From contig JAGAAD010000064.1 in assembly GCA_017615445.1 (NCBI GenBank), positions 1-10,599 on the forward strand: DNA of 10,599 nucleotides, in the 5' to 3' direction. Numbering within the stretch: position 1 is the first letter of the stretch; each line of letters starts with the position of its first letter. Below the pieces are notes generated by a model that saw only the letters and a program-made list of their open reading frames with translations, did not search any database and was not told where the DNA came from. The position numbers and the translations under genes were made by a program. The stretch is from Bacteroidales bacterium (GTDB lineage: Bacteria > Bacteroidota > Bacteroidia > Bacteroidales > UBA932). Shown here in pieces: positions 1-5,507 of this stretch.

Positions 1-241
1 CGGCGCACTCGCGGCGGCCCGCCGTGGCGACGCCGCCAACCCGCTGAAGGAATCCAGCGGCTCGCAGTTCTATATCGTCCACGACCCTATCACCTGCGCG
101 CAGCTTGACGGCCAGTACACAGTCTTCGGCGAGACCATCGAGGGCTTCGAGGTGATCGATAAGATCGCCGGAGTGGACACCGACCCTCGCGACTGCCCCC
201 TCAGCCCCGTCAAGATCGTCAAGATCGAGCTGGTGAAATAG
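1..241 (+). CDS. Peptidylprolyl isomerase, cyclophilin type (C-terminal part)
   Basis: This is the last 79 codons of a cyclophilin-family cis-trans prolyl isomerase; the gene begins before the window and ends at TAG 239-241, in the frame starting at base 2. The visible part carries the family signature SSGSQFYI (the Gln and Phe correspond to active-site residues of cyclophilins) and the later segment LDGQYTVFGETIEGFEVIDKIA, which closes the beta-barrel. The N-terminal catalytic Arg region lies outside the window, so activity and any signal peptide cannot be judged. The protein would help proline-limited folding steps. The next gene (hicB) converges on it from the other strand, 58 bases away. 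The family call is secure; the exact paralogue is not. Confidence 0.93.
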   Translation, partial: GALAAARRGDAANPLKESSGSQFYIVHDPITCAQLDGQYTVFGETIEGFEVIDKIAGVDTDPRDCPLSPVKIVKIELVK

Positions 242-245
242 CGCC

Positions 246-270
246 CCGTCCCTTTACCGACGGAATTATT
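246..270 (+). terminator. Weak candidate terminator after the isomerase gene
   Basis: CCGTC at 246-250 can pair with GACGG at 259-263 around an 8-nt loop, and is followed by AATTATT. The stem has only five pairs and the tail is mixed A/T, not a run of T, so this is a weak call based on position and shape. Nothing else was recognised in the 58 bases up to hicB. Confidence 0.25.
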
Positions 271-299
271 ATAGGAGGGAGGCTCCGACGTCTCGGGGG

Positions 300-632
300 C
301 TAGCGCACAGCCATCTGTATGGCCCTATTGATAAATTCGTTAAGGCTGATACCGGCGCTGGCGGCCTTTTCGGCTGCTTCGCCGTGCAAGGTTGACGATA
401 TTCTTAGAACGAGTTTGCCGCTGTAGGGCGTTTCGGGCTCTTTGTTTCGTTCTTTGCAACTGTTTAAATATAAATCTACCGATTCCTCAAAATCTTTGCG
501 CAAAGAAGCAACCGAGTCTCCTTCAAACATTATAAGATCTCTTCTGAGGCCTAATACGGTTCCATAGAAGCAATTATCCTCTTCAGAATATTTAATGCTT
601 CCAGAATACCCCTTATACTTCATTGTTCCCAT
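300..632 (-). CDS. hicB: HicB-family antitoxin
   Basis: A 110-residue antitoxin of a type II HicAB system: it should bind and neutralise the HicA toxin encoded just upstream and repress the pair's promoter. Residues 5-60 match the degenerate RNase-H-like HicB fold (KGYSGSIKYSEEDNCFYG, then a segment with FEGDSVASLRKDFEESVD). Residues 72-108 look like a ribbon-helix-helix DNA-binding domain: the beta strand KLVLRIS, then a helix-turn-helix-like pair ending in ISLNEFINRAI. The ATG at 632 lies one base after the hicA stop (TAA-G-ATG), which suggests translational coupling; a second in-frame ATG at 623 (Met4) is possible. The pair is roughly 38% G+C (counted over 601-720) in a surrounding of about 60% or more, which suggests horizontal acquisition. 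The family call is firm. Confidence 0.9.
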   Translation of the reverse strand: MGTMKYKGYSGSIKYSEEDNCFYGTVLGLRRDLIMFEGDSVASLRKDFEESVDLYLNSCKERNKEPETPYSGKLVLRISSTLHGEAAEKAASAGISLNEFINRAIQMAVR

Positions 633-633
633 C

Positions 634-885
634 TTATATCAGTCCTTTGGCTTTTAACTTATTCTTGATTACTTTCAAGTAGCACTTATGGACGGTATTT
701 CCAGGATGTGGTTTATGGAGCAAAATGTCGTCTTCTACATTCACAAAAACTACTTTTGACCCAGAAGTCGTCCCCTTATTATTCTGCTTATATCCCAAAA
801 TAGCGAGCAGTCTGACTAATTCATCGAAAGTAAAATCATTAGGCATTCTGCTAAACCGTTCTATCAATTTTTCTTTTGTGCTCAT
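634..885 (-). CDS. hicA: HicA-family mRNA interferase toxin
   Basis: An 83-residue HicA-type toxin, the usual size for this double-stranded-RNA-binding-fold family that cleaves mRNA when not held by HicB. The sequence shows the small alpha-beta fold: helix 20-33 (FDELVRLLAILGYK), the strand turn TTSGSKVVFVN (39-49), and the HKPHPGN motif at 57-63 with His57 and His60, followed by a C-terminal helix ending GLI. It belongs to the HicA subgroup with TSGS-K/R-V in place of the GSH catalytic segment of Escherichia coli HicA; which histidine is catalytic here is uncertain. It is the first gene of the pair and has a perfect promoter match immediately before its ATG, so its mRNA may be leaderless. 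It starts 32 bases after the stop of the YifB/ComM gene on the same strand, so read-through is also possible. Confidence 0.9.
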   Translation of the reverse strand: MSTKEKLIERFSRMPNDFTFDELVRLLAILGYKQNNKGTTSGSKVVFVNVEDDILLHKPHPGNTVHKCYLKVIKNKLKAKGLI

Positions 886-886
886 G

Positions 887-917
887 CAAAGATACTAAAA
901 ATAGTACTATTTCCAAA
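887..917 (-). promoter_or_regulatory. hicAB promoter (Bacteroidota type)
   Basis: On the minus strand TTTG (914-917) is separated by exactly 19 bases from TATCTTTG (887-894), matching the Bacteroidota primary-sigma consensus TTTG-N19-21-TAnnTTTG. The -7 box ends one base before the hicA ATG (885), so transcription should start at or very near the start codon. The -33 box directly abuts the stop codon of the YifB/ComM gene (918-920). Confidence 0.6.
899..912. promoter_or_regulatory. 14-bp perfect palindrome, probable HicB operator
   Basis: AAATAGTACTATTT is a perfect 14-bp palindrome lying wholly within the spacer between the -33 and -7 boxes of the hicAB promoter. A further TACTA half-site at 893-897 forms a second inverted pair with TAGTA at 902-906 and overlaps the -7 box. 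HicB proteins with ribbon-helix-helix domains act as dimers on such palindromes, so autoregulation is the natural reading; that step is inference. Confidence 0.55.
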
Positions 918-2456
918 TTAAACATTCTGCCGGTCGAGGAAGCGGTAGCCGGCAGCTTCGGTGAGATGGCGGACGCAAATGTCCGGGACTCCCTCCAGGT
1001 CGGCGATTGTTCTGGCGACTTTGATGATGCGGTAGTAGGCGCGCATCGAGAAGCGCATTCTGCTCATTAGGTCTTGCATGGTTTCCTGACATTCGGGTGA
1101 GAGGCGGCAATATTTCTCAATCTGGCGGTTGTTCATTTCAGCGTTGCAGTTGATGTTTTCGCTGAAGAAACGAAGTCGCTGGATGTCCCTGGCTTTGAGC
1201 ACTCGTGCGGCCACCTCCGCCGAGGTCTCCGCCGGATGTTCCGCCCGCTCCGCAATTTTCTGAGGAGAGATGCTTTTGACTATTATCTGCAGGTCGATTC
1301 TATCCAGGATGGGCCCGCTGAGTCGGGAGAGGTAGGCGAGTCGTTGGGACGGGGTGCAGGTGCAGCGGTCCCCTTCGCCGTAGTAGCCGCACGGGCACGG
1401 ATTGGACGCGGCGACCAAAGTGAAAGAAGCAGGGTACTCCACCTTCGTTTTGAGGCGGGAGATAGTCACCTTTCTGTCTTCCAAAGGGCCTCGCAGGGCC
1501 TCCACGCTGGACTTAGGCATATGTGCCAGCTCGTCGAGAAAGAGCACGCCCGAATGCGCGAGTGAAACTTCCCCGGGAAAGACGCCGTCGCCGCCTCCGC
1601 CTCCGATGATGGCTGGGAGCGAAGCGCTGTAGTGCGGAGCACGGAAGGGGCGCGAGCGCAGCAGGCCGCATCGGAGGTTACCGCGGCCGGCCACGGAGTA
1701 GATCTTGCTGGTCACCAGAGACTCTTCCATCGTCAGCGGGGGCATAATCCCGGCCATCGCTTTTGCCAGCGAACTCTTTCCCGAACCAGGACTGCCGATA
1801 AGAATCAGACAGTGTCCGCCGCTCGCGGCTATTTCCACCCCGCGCTTCGCGTTTTCCTGGCCGATTATGTCGGCGAAATCCACCTCCGGCGCCGGACGCT
1901 CAGTTTCCTGCGGGACTGTGCCGGACACACAATAGTCCTCTCCTTCGATTGCCCCGGAGAGGATCTGGATAACTTCAGCCATGCTGCGCACTCCGTAGAC
2001 ACGCATGCCGTCCAGCTGGGCGGCCTCCATCGCGGAGTCATAGGGGAGGATACAGCCTTCGAAGCCCGCCTTACGGGCCAACTCCGCTGTGGGGAGGCCG
2101 CCCGGGATGCTTCTCACCGAGCCGTCCAGCCCAAGCTCGCCCATCAGCAGATACTTGTCCAAACAAGGCATCCGAGCCTGCTCGGACGCGGCTATTATTC
2201 CTATCGCTATCGGCAGGTCATAACCGGATCCGTTCTTCTGAGTGTCCGCCGGGGCCAGGTTGATAACTATCTTCTTCCCGGGGATGTGATACCCCAGGCT
2301 CTGCAAGGCAGTCACCGTGCGGAGAAGGCTCTCCTTCACGGCGGCGTCCGCCAGCCCGCACAGATGCACCCCTATCCCCAGGGATATGTCCACCTCCACC
2401 GTCACGCCGATGGCGTCTATACCTATGCATTTGGCTCCATATACATGTGTCAGCAT
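918..2456 (-). CDS. YifB/ComM-type Mg-chelatase-like AAA+ ATPase
   Basis: A 512-residue YifB family ATPase, full length for the family. In Gram-negative bacteria ComM is a helicase that drives branch migration during natural transformation; in this phylum the role is presumed similar but untested. Residues 1-170 form the N-terminal ChlI-like domain (MLTHVYGAKC, NLAPAD at 66-71). The AAA+ core has Walker A GSPGSGKS at 221-228, Walker B VLFLDE at 304-309 and ILDRIDL near 383-389. A CPC...CTC cluster at 354-367 is typical of YifB and may bind metal. The C-terminal helical domain follows from about 420. The frame is open 24 codons further upstream, but that stretch is basic and unlike the family; ATG 2456 gives the family's conserved first residues. 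It is transcribed away from tsaE, with 47 bases between the starts. Confidence 0.92.
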   Translation of the reverse strand: MLTHVYGAKCIGIDAIGVTVEVDISLGIGVHLCGLADAAVKESLLRTVTALQSLGYHIPGKKIVINLAPADTQKNGSGYDLPIAIGIIAASEQARMPCLDKYLLMGELGLDGSVRSIPGGLPTAELARKAGFEGCILPYDSAMEAAQLDGMRVYGVRSMAEVIQILSGAIEGEDYCVSGTVPQETERPAPEVDFADIIGQENAKRGVEIAASGGHCLILIGSPGSGKSSLAKAMAGIMPPLTMEESLVTSKIYSVAGRGNLRCGLLRSRPFRAPHYSASLPAIIGGGGGDGVFPGEVSLAHSGVLFLDELAHMPKSSVEALRGPLEDRKVTISRLKTKVEYPASFTLVAASNPCPCGYYGEGDRCTCTPSQRLAYLSRLSGPILDRIDLQIIVKSISPQKIAERAEHPAETSAEVAARVLKARDIQRLRFFSENINCNAEMNNRQIEKYCRLSPECQETMQDLMSRMRFSMRAYYRIIKVARTIADLEGVPDICVRHLTEAAGYRFLDRQNV

Positions 2457-2464
2457 TTTTTCCT

Positions 2465-2472
2465 TATCTTTG
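2465..2472 (+). promoter_or_regulatory. -7 box for tsaE
   Basis: TATCTTTG fits TAnnTTTG exactly and lies 31 bases before the tsaE ATG. No TTTG occurs 19-21 bases upstream, so only the -7 half is supported. A start site near 2477 would put the large inverted repeat at the very 5' end of the transcript. Confidence 0.4.
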
Positions 2473-2474
2473 TG

Positions 2475-2497
2475 CCGGCGGGGTCGGACCCTGCCGG
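2475..2497. repeat. 23-bp near-perfect inverted repeat between yifB/comM and tsaE
   Basis: The arms CCGGCGGGGTC (2475-2485) and GACCCTGCCGG (2487-2497) are complementary at 10 of 11 positions around a single central G; the odd pair is G-T, which would be a G-U wobble in RNA. It fills most of the 47-base space between the divergent start codons and lies between the tsaE -7 box and its ATG. It could be an operator for a dimeric regulator or a very stable 5' hairpin in the tsaE mRNA. Confidence 0.6.
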
Positions 2498-2503
2498 GCT
2501 GAA

Positions 2504-2929
2504 ATGAATCACGAAATAAGAATCGCAAATCTGTCTGAGATCGGCTCTGCGGCGAGAGATTTCCTCGCGCAGACGGCCGGACGCAATCTTATCGCCTTCT
2601 ACGCCCCGATGGGCGCCGGAAAGACCACTTTCACCACCGCCATCTGCCACGAACTCGGCGTCCGCGACGATGCCGTCAGCTCCCCCACCTTCGCGATAGT
2701 GAACGAGTACCGCACCGCAAAGGGAAAGTCCGTCTTTCATTTCGACTTCTACCGCATCGAGAAAGAGTCCGAAGCGCTGGACATCGGTCTTTACGACTAT
2801 CTGGACAGCGGCTGCCTTTGCCTGATGGAGTGGCCGGAGAACATAGAAGGCCTGCTGCCCGAAGAAACTCTCAAGGTCCGCATCTCAGTCCTCGAAGACG
2901 GTTCGCGCCTCTTAAGCTGGACCGACTAA
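2504..2929 (+). CDS. tsaE: tRNA t6A biosynthesis ATPase TsaE
   Basis: A 141-residue TsaE (YjeE family), the ATPase that with TsaB and TsaD transfers threonylcarbamoyl to A37 of ANN-decoding tRNAs. Seen in the sequence: Walker A APMGAGKTT at 34-42 (the common form is GxLGAGKTT), the SSPTF switch motif at 59-63, HFDFYRI at 79-85, and the late MEWPEN segment at 108-113, all in the expected order and spacing. The frame stays open upstream to 2447, but those 19 codons run through the promoter box and inverted repeat; the ATG at 2504 gives the normal N-terminus. It is apparently a single-gene unit: the next gene converges, leaving 35 bases. The family assignment is very secure. Confidence 0.95.
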   Translation: MNHEIRIANLSEIGSAARDFLAQTAGRNLIAFYAPMGAGKTTFTTAICHELGVRDDAVSSPTFAIVNEYRTAKGKSVFHFDFYRIEKESEALDIGLYDYLDSGCLCLMEWPENIEGLLPEETLKVRISVLEDGSRLLSWTD

Positions 2930-2951
2930 GCCAAGCGAGCCCGAGCCAAGC

Positions 2952-2974
2952 TAAAAGCCGGCCGTCAATCCGGC
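2952..2974 (-). terminator. Weak candidate terminator of the lipoprotein gene
   Basis: On the minus strand a GCCGG/CCGGC stem (2970-2974 with 2957-2961, 8-nt loop) is followed by TTTTAG. The stem is short and overlaps the stop codon of the lipoprotein gene at 2965-2967. It sits in the 35-base gap between two converging genes, where a terminator is expected, but the shape alone is weak evidence. Confidence 0.3.
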
Positions 2975-4179
2975 GCCTCGACATAGATCCCGGTAAGGCG
3001 ACCTTTAAGATCCAAAGTCATCCTCCTGTTTCCCCTTTTCCATATGAACGGGGCCGATCCGTCCATCGGAGTGCAGGCCAGGTAGATCTGACCTTCGTAC
3101 TGCATCGCGCAGCGTTCGCCCTCGAAGCGCACGCCTTCGATCTGCTCCTCGCCCGATCCACCGAAACCGCAGACATCAAGTTTCTCCATGTCCCTGGTAA
3201 AGGTTATGTGCACGTCCGGGGCGCAGTCGAAGTAGTGATAAGAACCGCTGCCGCCGCCCTTGAGCCACGTCTCTTCGCCCGAGCAGACCAATTCCGCCGG
3301 CATTCCGACCGCCTTCGCGACCATGTCCACCACGGCCACGCATCCGTCCGGCGTCCCATACAACTCGGCCGATCTGAAGCCGAACCCGGGCCGGCCGGAA
3401 TACAGCCTCTGCTCCTCCCCGCAAGACAGCAGCCAGCCGTCCGGGCCGCTTTCCAGAAACCATATCTCTCCCCCGGACACTCTAGCCGCGAGCAACTCTC
3501 CGCCGGAAGGGGCGGTCAGCGCAAAGTCGTCTCCGTCCTTGACAAGATATCTGATGGTTTTCCCGCCCACGGTCAGGGCGTAATCGAAGTACAGATGCTC
3601 TTCGTCCTCATACAGTCTTCCCGGCGTCCCGGACGATTTCCCGAAGACCAACTCGCCGTCTTTCCTCAGGGCAAAGCCGTCTCCGCCGCGGTCCACTCCC
3701 AGAGTCCAGATTCCGTCTGCGCGGGCAATCACGGACGACACATACTCCCTTGCCGGGAACGAAAACGCCAAACCGCCGTTTTTGTAAACGCAGGTCTCCG
3801 ATCCCTGGGTCAGGACAACGTACATATCAGCGCCTATCAGGAAGTGGGAGTCCGCATCCACCGCCTGGGCGCTTAACTTATACTCTGCCGCCCGGACTCC
3901 GTCCTCAAAGACCACGAACACCGGCGCCGCGGACTCCGGGTTTTCCACTCCGCAGGCATAGATGTGCGGCGGCACTTCCGGCTCTGGCACCACGGGAGGA
4001 GGCTCGATCAGCGAATCCTCCGCCGCAAGGGAATCCGGGGCTGAAAAGCTGTTGGTGGCAGGTTCCAGCTCGCGATGCACATCTCTGTGCATGTAATCCC
4101 CGCGCCTCAGGCTGATCGCGCCGGGCTTCTCCGAGCAGGCAACTAAAAGAAGGATAGATAGGATCAGAAAGCGTCTCAT
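2965..4179 (-). CDS. Hypothetical lipoprotein, possible beta-propeller
   Basis: A 404-residue protein I do not recognise as a named family. Residues 1-15 form a lipoprotein signal: MRR, a hydrophobic core, and the lipobox LVAC with the acylated Cys15, so it should be membrane-anchored on the periplasmic or outer face. A Pro/Glu-rich linker (about 48-71) follows. The rest is rich in Gly, Tyr and beta-type residues, with a recurring strand-turn-strand pattern such as VYKNGGLAFSF (131-141), LRKDGELVFG (171-180), LVKDGDDFAL (212-221), CGEEQRLYSG (253-262), CSGEETWLKG (299-308) and WKRGNRRMTL (380-389), spaced about 40 residues or a multiple. This resembles blades of a beta-propeller. An in-frame ATG at 4242 would bury the signal peptide, so the start at 4179 is preferred. 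It is a single gene between converging tsaE and the divergent queuosine operon. Confidence 0.8.
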   Translation of the reverse strand: MRRFLILSILLLVACSEKPGAISLRRGDYMHRDVHRELEPATNSFSAPDSLAAEDSLIEPPPVVPEPEVPPHIYACGVENPESAAPVFVVFEDGVRAAEYKLSAQAVDADSHFLIGADMYVVLTQGSETCVYKNGGLAFSFPAREYVSSVIARADGIWTLGVDRGGDGFALRKDGELVFGKSSGTPGRLYEDEEHLYFDYALTVGGKTIRYLVKDGDDFALTAPSGGELLAARVSGGEIWFLESGPDGWLLSCGEEQRLYSGRPGFGFRSAELYGTPDGCVAVVDMVAKAVGMPAELVCSGEETWLKGGGSGSYHYFDCAPDVHITFTRDMEKLDVCGFGGSGEEQIEGVRFEGERCAMQYEGQIYLACTPMDGSAPFIWKRGNRRMTLDLKGRLTGIYVEAPD

Positions 4180-4199
4180 AGCAGTCAGTTGTTTGGGAA

Positions 4200-4231
4200 C
4201 AAAGGAAAGCAATGCTTCGTCACACCCCAAA
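4200..4231 (-). promoter_or_regulatory. Candidate promoter of the lipoprotein gene
   Basis: On the minus strand TTTG (4228-4231) is followed after 20 bases by TTCCTTTG (4200-4207), one mismatch from TAnnTTTG. This would start transcription some 15 bases before the ATG at 4179 and supports that start over the one at 4242, which lies upstream of the promoter. Confidence 0.38.
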
Positions 4232-4277
4232 TCTTTGGTCACATAAATACGTTTTTTTCATAAAGAAAAATTTTTCA

Positions 4278-4285
4278 TACCTTTG
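4278..4285 (+). promoter_or_regulatory. -7 box of the queuosine operon
   Basis: TACCTTTG matches TAnnTTTG exactly. The -33 position holds only a T-run (4252-4258), not TTTG. A start near 4290 would give a leader of about 60 nt holding two hairpins, consistent with the riboswitch call. Confidence 0.5.
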
Positions 4286-4296
4286 CCCCCGAGGAA

Positions 4297-4311
4297 ACGC
4301 CCTACGGGCGT
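4297..4311 (+). other. Leader hairpin upstream of the preQ1 aptamer
   Basis: ACGCCC and GGGCGT form a perfect 6-bp stem around the triloop TAC. It lies between the predicted transcription start and the pseudoknot. No T-run follows, so it is not an intrinsic terminator; it may shield the 5' end or stack on the aptamer. Confidence 0.5.
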
Positions 4312-4312
4312 C

Positions 4313-4349
4313 CCAAGTGTGCTTGGTACCACTATAAAAACAAGAGAAA
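4313..4349 (+). promoter_or_regulatory. Candidate class I preQ1 riboswitch before the queuosine precursor transporter
   Basis: P1 is AGUG (4316-4319) with CACU (4330-4333). The 10-nt loop UGCUUGGUAC (4320-4329) ends in C, as required for Watson-Crick recognition of preQ1 in class I aptamers. An A-rich tail AUAAAAA (4334-4340) follows, and P2 pairs loop bases CUUG (4322-4325) with CAAG (4341-4344), giving an H-type pseudoknot. The tail AAAACAAG is the same as that I recall for the Thermoanaerobacter tengcongensis aptamer, and U4320, C4329 and A4340 fall at the recalled ligand-contact positions. P2 ends 5 nt before the ATG, so ligand binding would hinder translation. A competing hairpin CCAAG (4313-4317)/CUUGG (4322-4326) would free that region. 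Weak point: P1 has four pairs, not five. The downstream genes import and make preQ1-related bases, which strengthens the call. Confidence 0.65.
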
Positions 4350-5042
4350 ATGAACAAGACAACCTATTCTTCGACCTTTTTGGTTTTGGCAATCATCTTC
4401 AATGTTTGCCTCATCACATCCAATTTATTCGTCCCAAGACTCTGGCAGGTAGGATCCCTTCCCGTCCAGCTTCCGGGAGCAGTAATCCTGTTTCCGATCT
4501 CATACATAATCAACGACTGTCTCACCGAAGTCTACGGCTACAAACACGCCCAGAGAGTTATCTGGATAGGTTTCGGCATGTGCCTTCTGGTGACGGTGGC
4601 CTCGCTGATAGTGACGAATCTTCCGTCACCGATCTTCAATGACAGCAAGGAAATAGCGGACAGCTTCGACCGCATCTTCGGATTCGTTCCACGCTCGATG
4701 GCCGGCTCGCTGCTGGCTTTCGTCTGCGGCAGCACCGTGAACGCGTGGGTGATGTCCAGGATGAAGGTGGTGACGAAAGGCAAGGGATTCGGCTGGCGCG
4801 CGATGGCGTCGTCGCTTGCCGGCGAACTGACCGATTCGGCCGTGTTCATGCCGATAGCCTTTGCCGGCGTGCTGCCCGCAAAAATGATCCTGGGACTTAC
4901 CCTCACTCAAGTCACGGCCAAGATACTCTACGAGCTGATTATCCTGCCGGTGACAACCATCGTCGTGCGTAAGCTCAAGGCCTACGAGGGCATCGACACC
5001 TACGACGAAAACATTTCGTACAATCCTTTCAAACTCGCATAA
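4350..5042 (+). CDS. Queuosine precursor transporter, YhhQ family (DUF165)
   Basis: A 230-residue inner-membrane protein of the YhhQ/COG1738 family, which imports the queuosine precursors preQ0 and preQ1 in Escherichia coli. About six hydrophobic segments are visible (near 8-28, 36-55, 69-90, 116-135, 152-180, 184-206). Family motifs are present: [10 protein letters not shown] at 55-64, and the later R150...SS...GELTDS block at 150-163, with polar residues conserved inside the membrane. The start follows an A-rich stretch and lies 5 nt after the riboswitch P2 helix. It is the first gene of an operon: its TAA is one base before the queF ATG. Regulation by preQ1 through the leader is the likely control. 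The family call is secure; whether the substrate is preQ0, preQ1 or queuine is not shown by the sequence. Confidence 0.93.
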   Translation: MNKTTYSSTFLVLAIIFNVCLITSNLFVPRLWQVGSLPVQLPGAVILFPISYIINDCLTEVYGYKHAQRVIWIGFGMCLLVTVASLIVTNLPSPIFNDSKEIADSFDRIFGFVPRSMAGSLLAFVCGSTVNAWVMSRMKVVTKGKGFGWRAMASSLAGELTDSAVFMPIAFAGVLPAKMILGLTLTQVTAKILYELIILPVTTIVVRKLKAYEGIDTYDENISYNPFKLA

Positions 5043-5043
5043 T

Positions 5044-5505
5044 ATGGCAAAAGCAAGAGAACGCGGGCAGCTCAGCGCCCTCGGCAATGCAACAGAATAC
5101 ACCTGGGAGTACGCTCCCCATCTGCTCGAGACCTTCGACAACCTTCACCAGGACAACGACTATTGGGTGAGGTTCAACTGCCCCGAGTTTACTTCCCTCT
5201 GCCCCATCACCGGGCAGCCGGATTTCGCGGAAATCCGCATCTCCTACATTCCGGATGTCAAGATGGTGGAAAGCAAGAGCCTCAAGCTCTACCTTTTCAG
5301 CTTCCGCAACCACGGAGACTTCCACGAGGACTGCGTGAACAAGATCATGAAGGACCTCATCGAACTGATGGATCCTAAATACATCGAGGTCACCGGCCTC
5401 TTCACCCCGCGCGGAGGAATCAGCATCTATCCCTACGCCAACTACGGCCGTCCGGGCACGAAATATGAAAAATTAGCAGAACAGCGTTTTGCAACCCACG
5501 AATAA
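5044..5505 (+). CDS. queF: NADPH-dependent 7-cyano-7-deazaguanine reductase QueF
   Basis: A 153-residue one-domain QueF (Bacillus YkvM type), a tunnel-fold enzyme that reduces the nitrile of preQ0 to the aminomethyl group of preQ1 using two NADPH. Seen: the nucleophile Cys53 in [13 protein letters not shown] with Asp60 as the partner acid; the QueF motif [16 protein letters not shown] at 76-91, which binds NADPH in the family; and FHED at 93-96, whose Glu contacts the substrate. All key residues are present and length is normal for the one-domain class. It starts one base after the transporter stop and ends 2 bases before the glycosyltransferase ATG, so all three should share one mRNA. Its product, preQ1, is the expected ligand of the leader. 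queC, often beside these genes in related bacteria, is not here. Confidence 0.96.
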   Translation: MAKARERGQLSALGNATEYTWEYAPHLLETFDNLHQDNDYWVRFNCPEFTSLCPITGQPDFAEIRISYIPDVKMVESKSLKLYLFSFRNHGDFHEDCVNKIMKDLIELMDPKYIEVTGLFTPRGGISIYPYANYGRPGTKYEKLAEQRFATHE

Positions 5506-5507
5506 TA

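Noticed and set aside
1632..2507. Long open frame on the plus strand (291 codons) opposite the yifB/comM gene
   Set aside because: It is antisense to a full-length conserved ATPase, its translation is rich in Arg, His and Gly with no recognisable motif, and such open frames are common opposite GC-rich genes.
2457..2528. N-terminal 24-residue extension of the YifB/ComM protein
   Set aside because: The added residues are basic, match no family N-terminus and run through the inverted repeat and into tsaE; Met at 2456 gives the conserved start.
2929..2951. Direct repeat AGCCAAGC at 2929-2936 and 2944-2951
   Set aside because: Two 8-base copies in a GC-rich gap between converging genes are too short to mean much, with no further copies seen.
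2818..3876. Plus-strand open frame of 352 codons overlapping tsaE and opposite the lipoprotein gene
   Set aside because: It begins inside tsaE in another frame and shows no domain. The minus strand has a lipobox, a start with a promoter and a repeat pattern, so the minus-strand gene is preferred.
4297..4311. Hairpin ACGCCC-TAC-GGGCGT as an intrinsic terminator or attenuator
   Set aside because: No T-run follows; the bases after it belong to the pseudoknot. It was kept only as a leader hairpin.
4325..4330. GGTACC palindrome in the riboswitch loop as a protein site
   Set aside because: A 6-bp palindrome is expected often by chance, and these bases are already explained by the loop and P1 of the aptamer.
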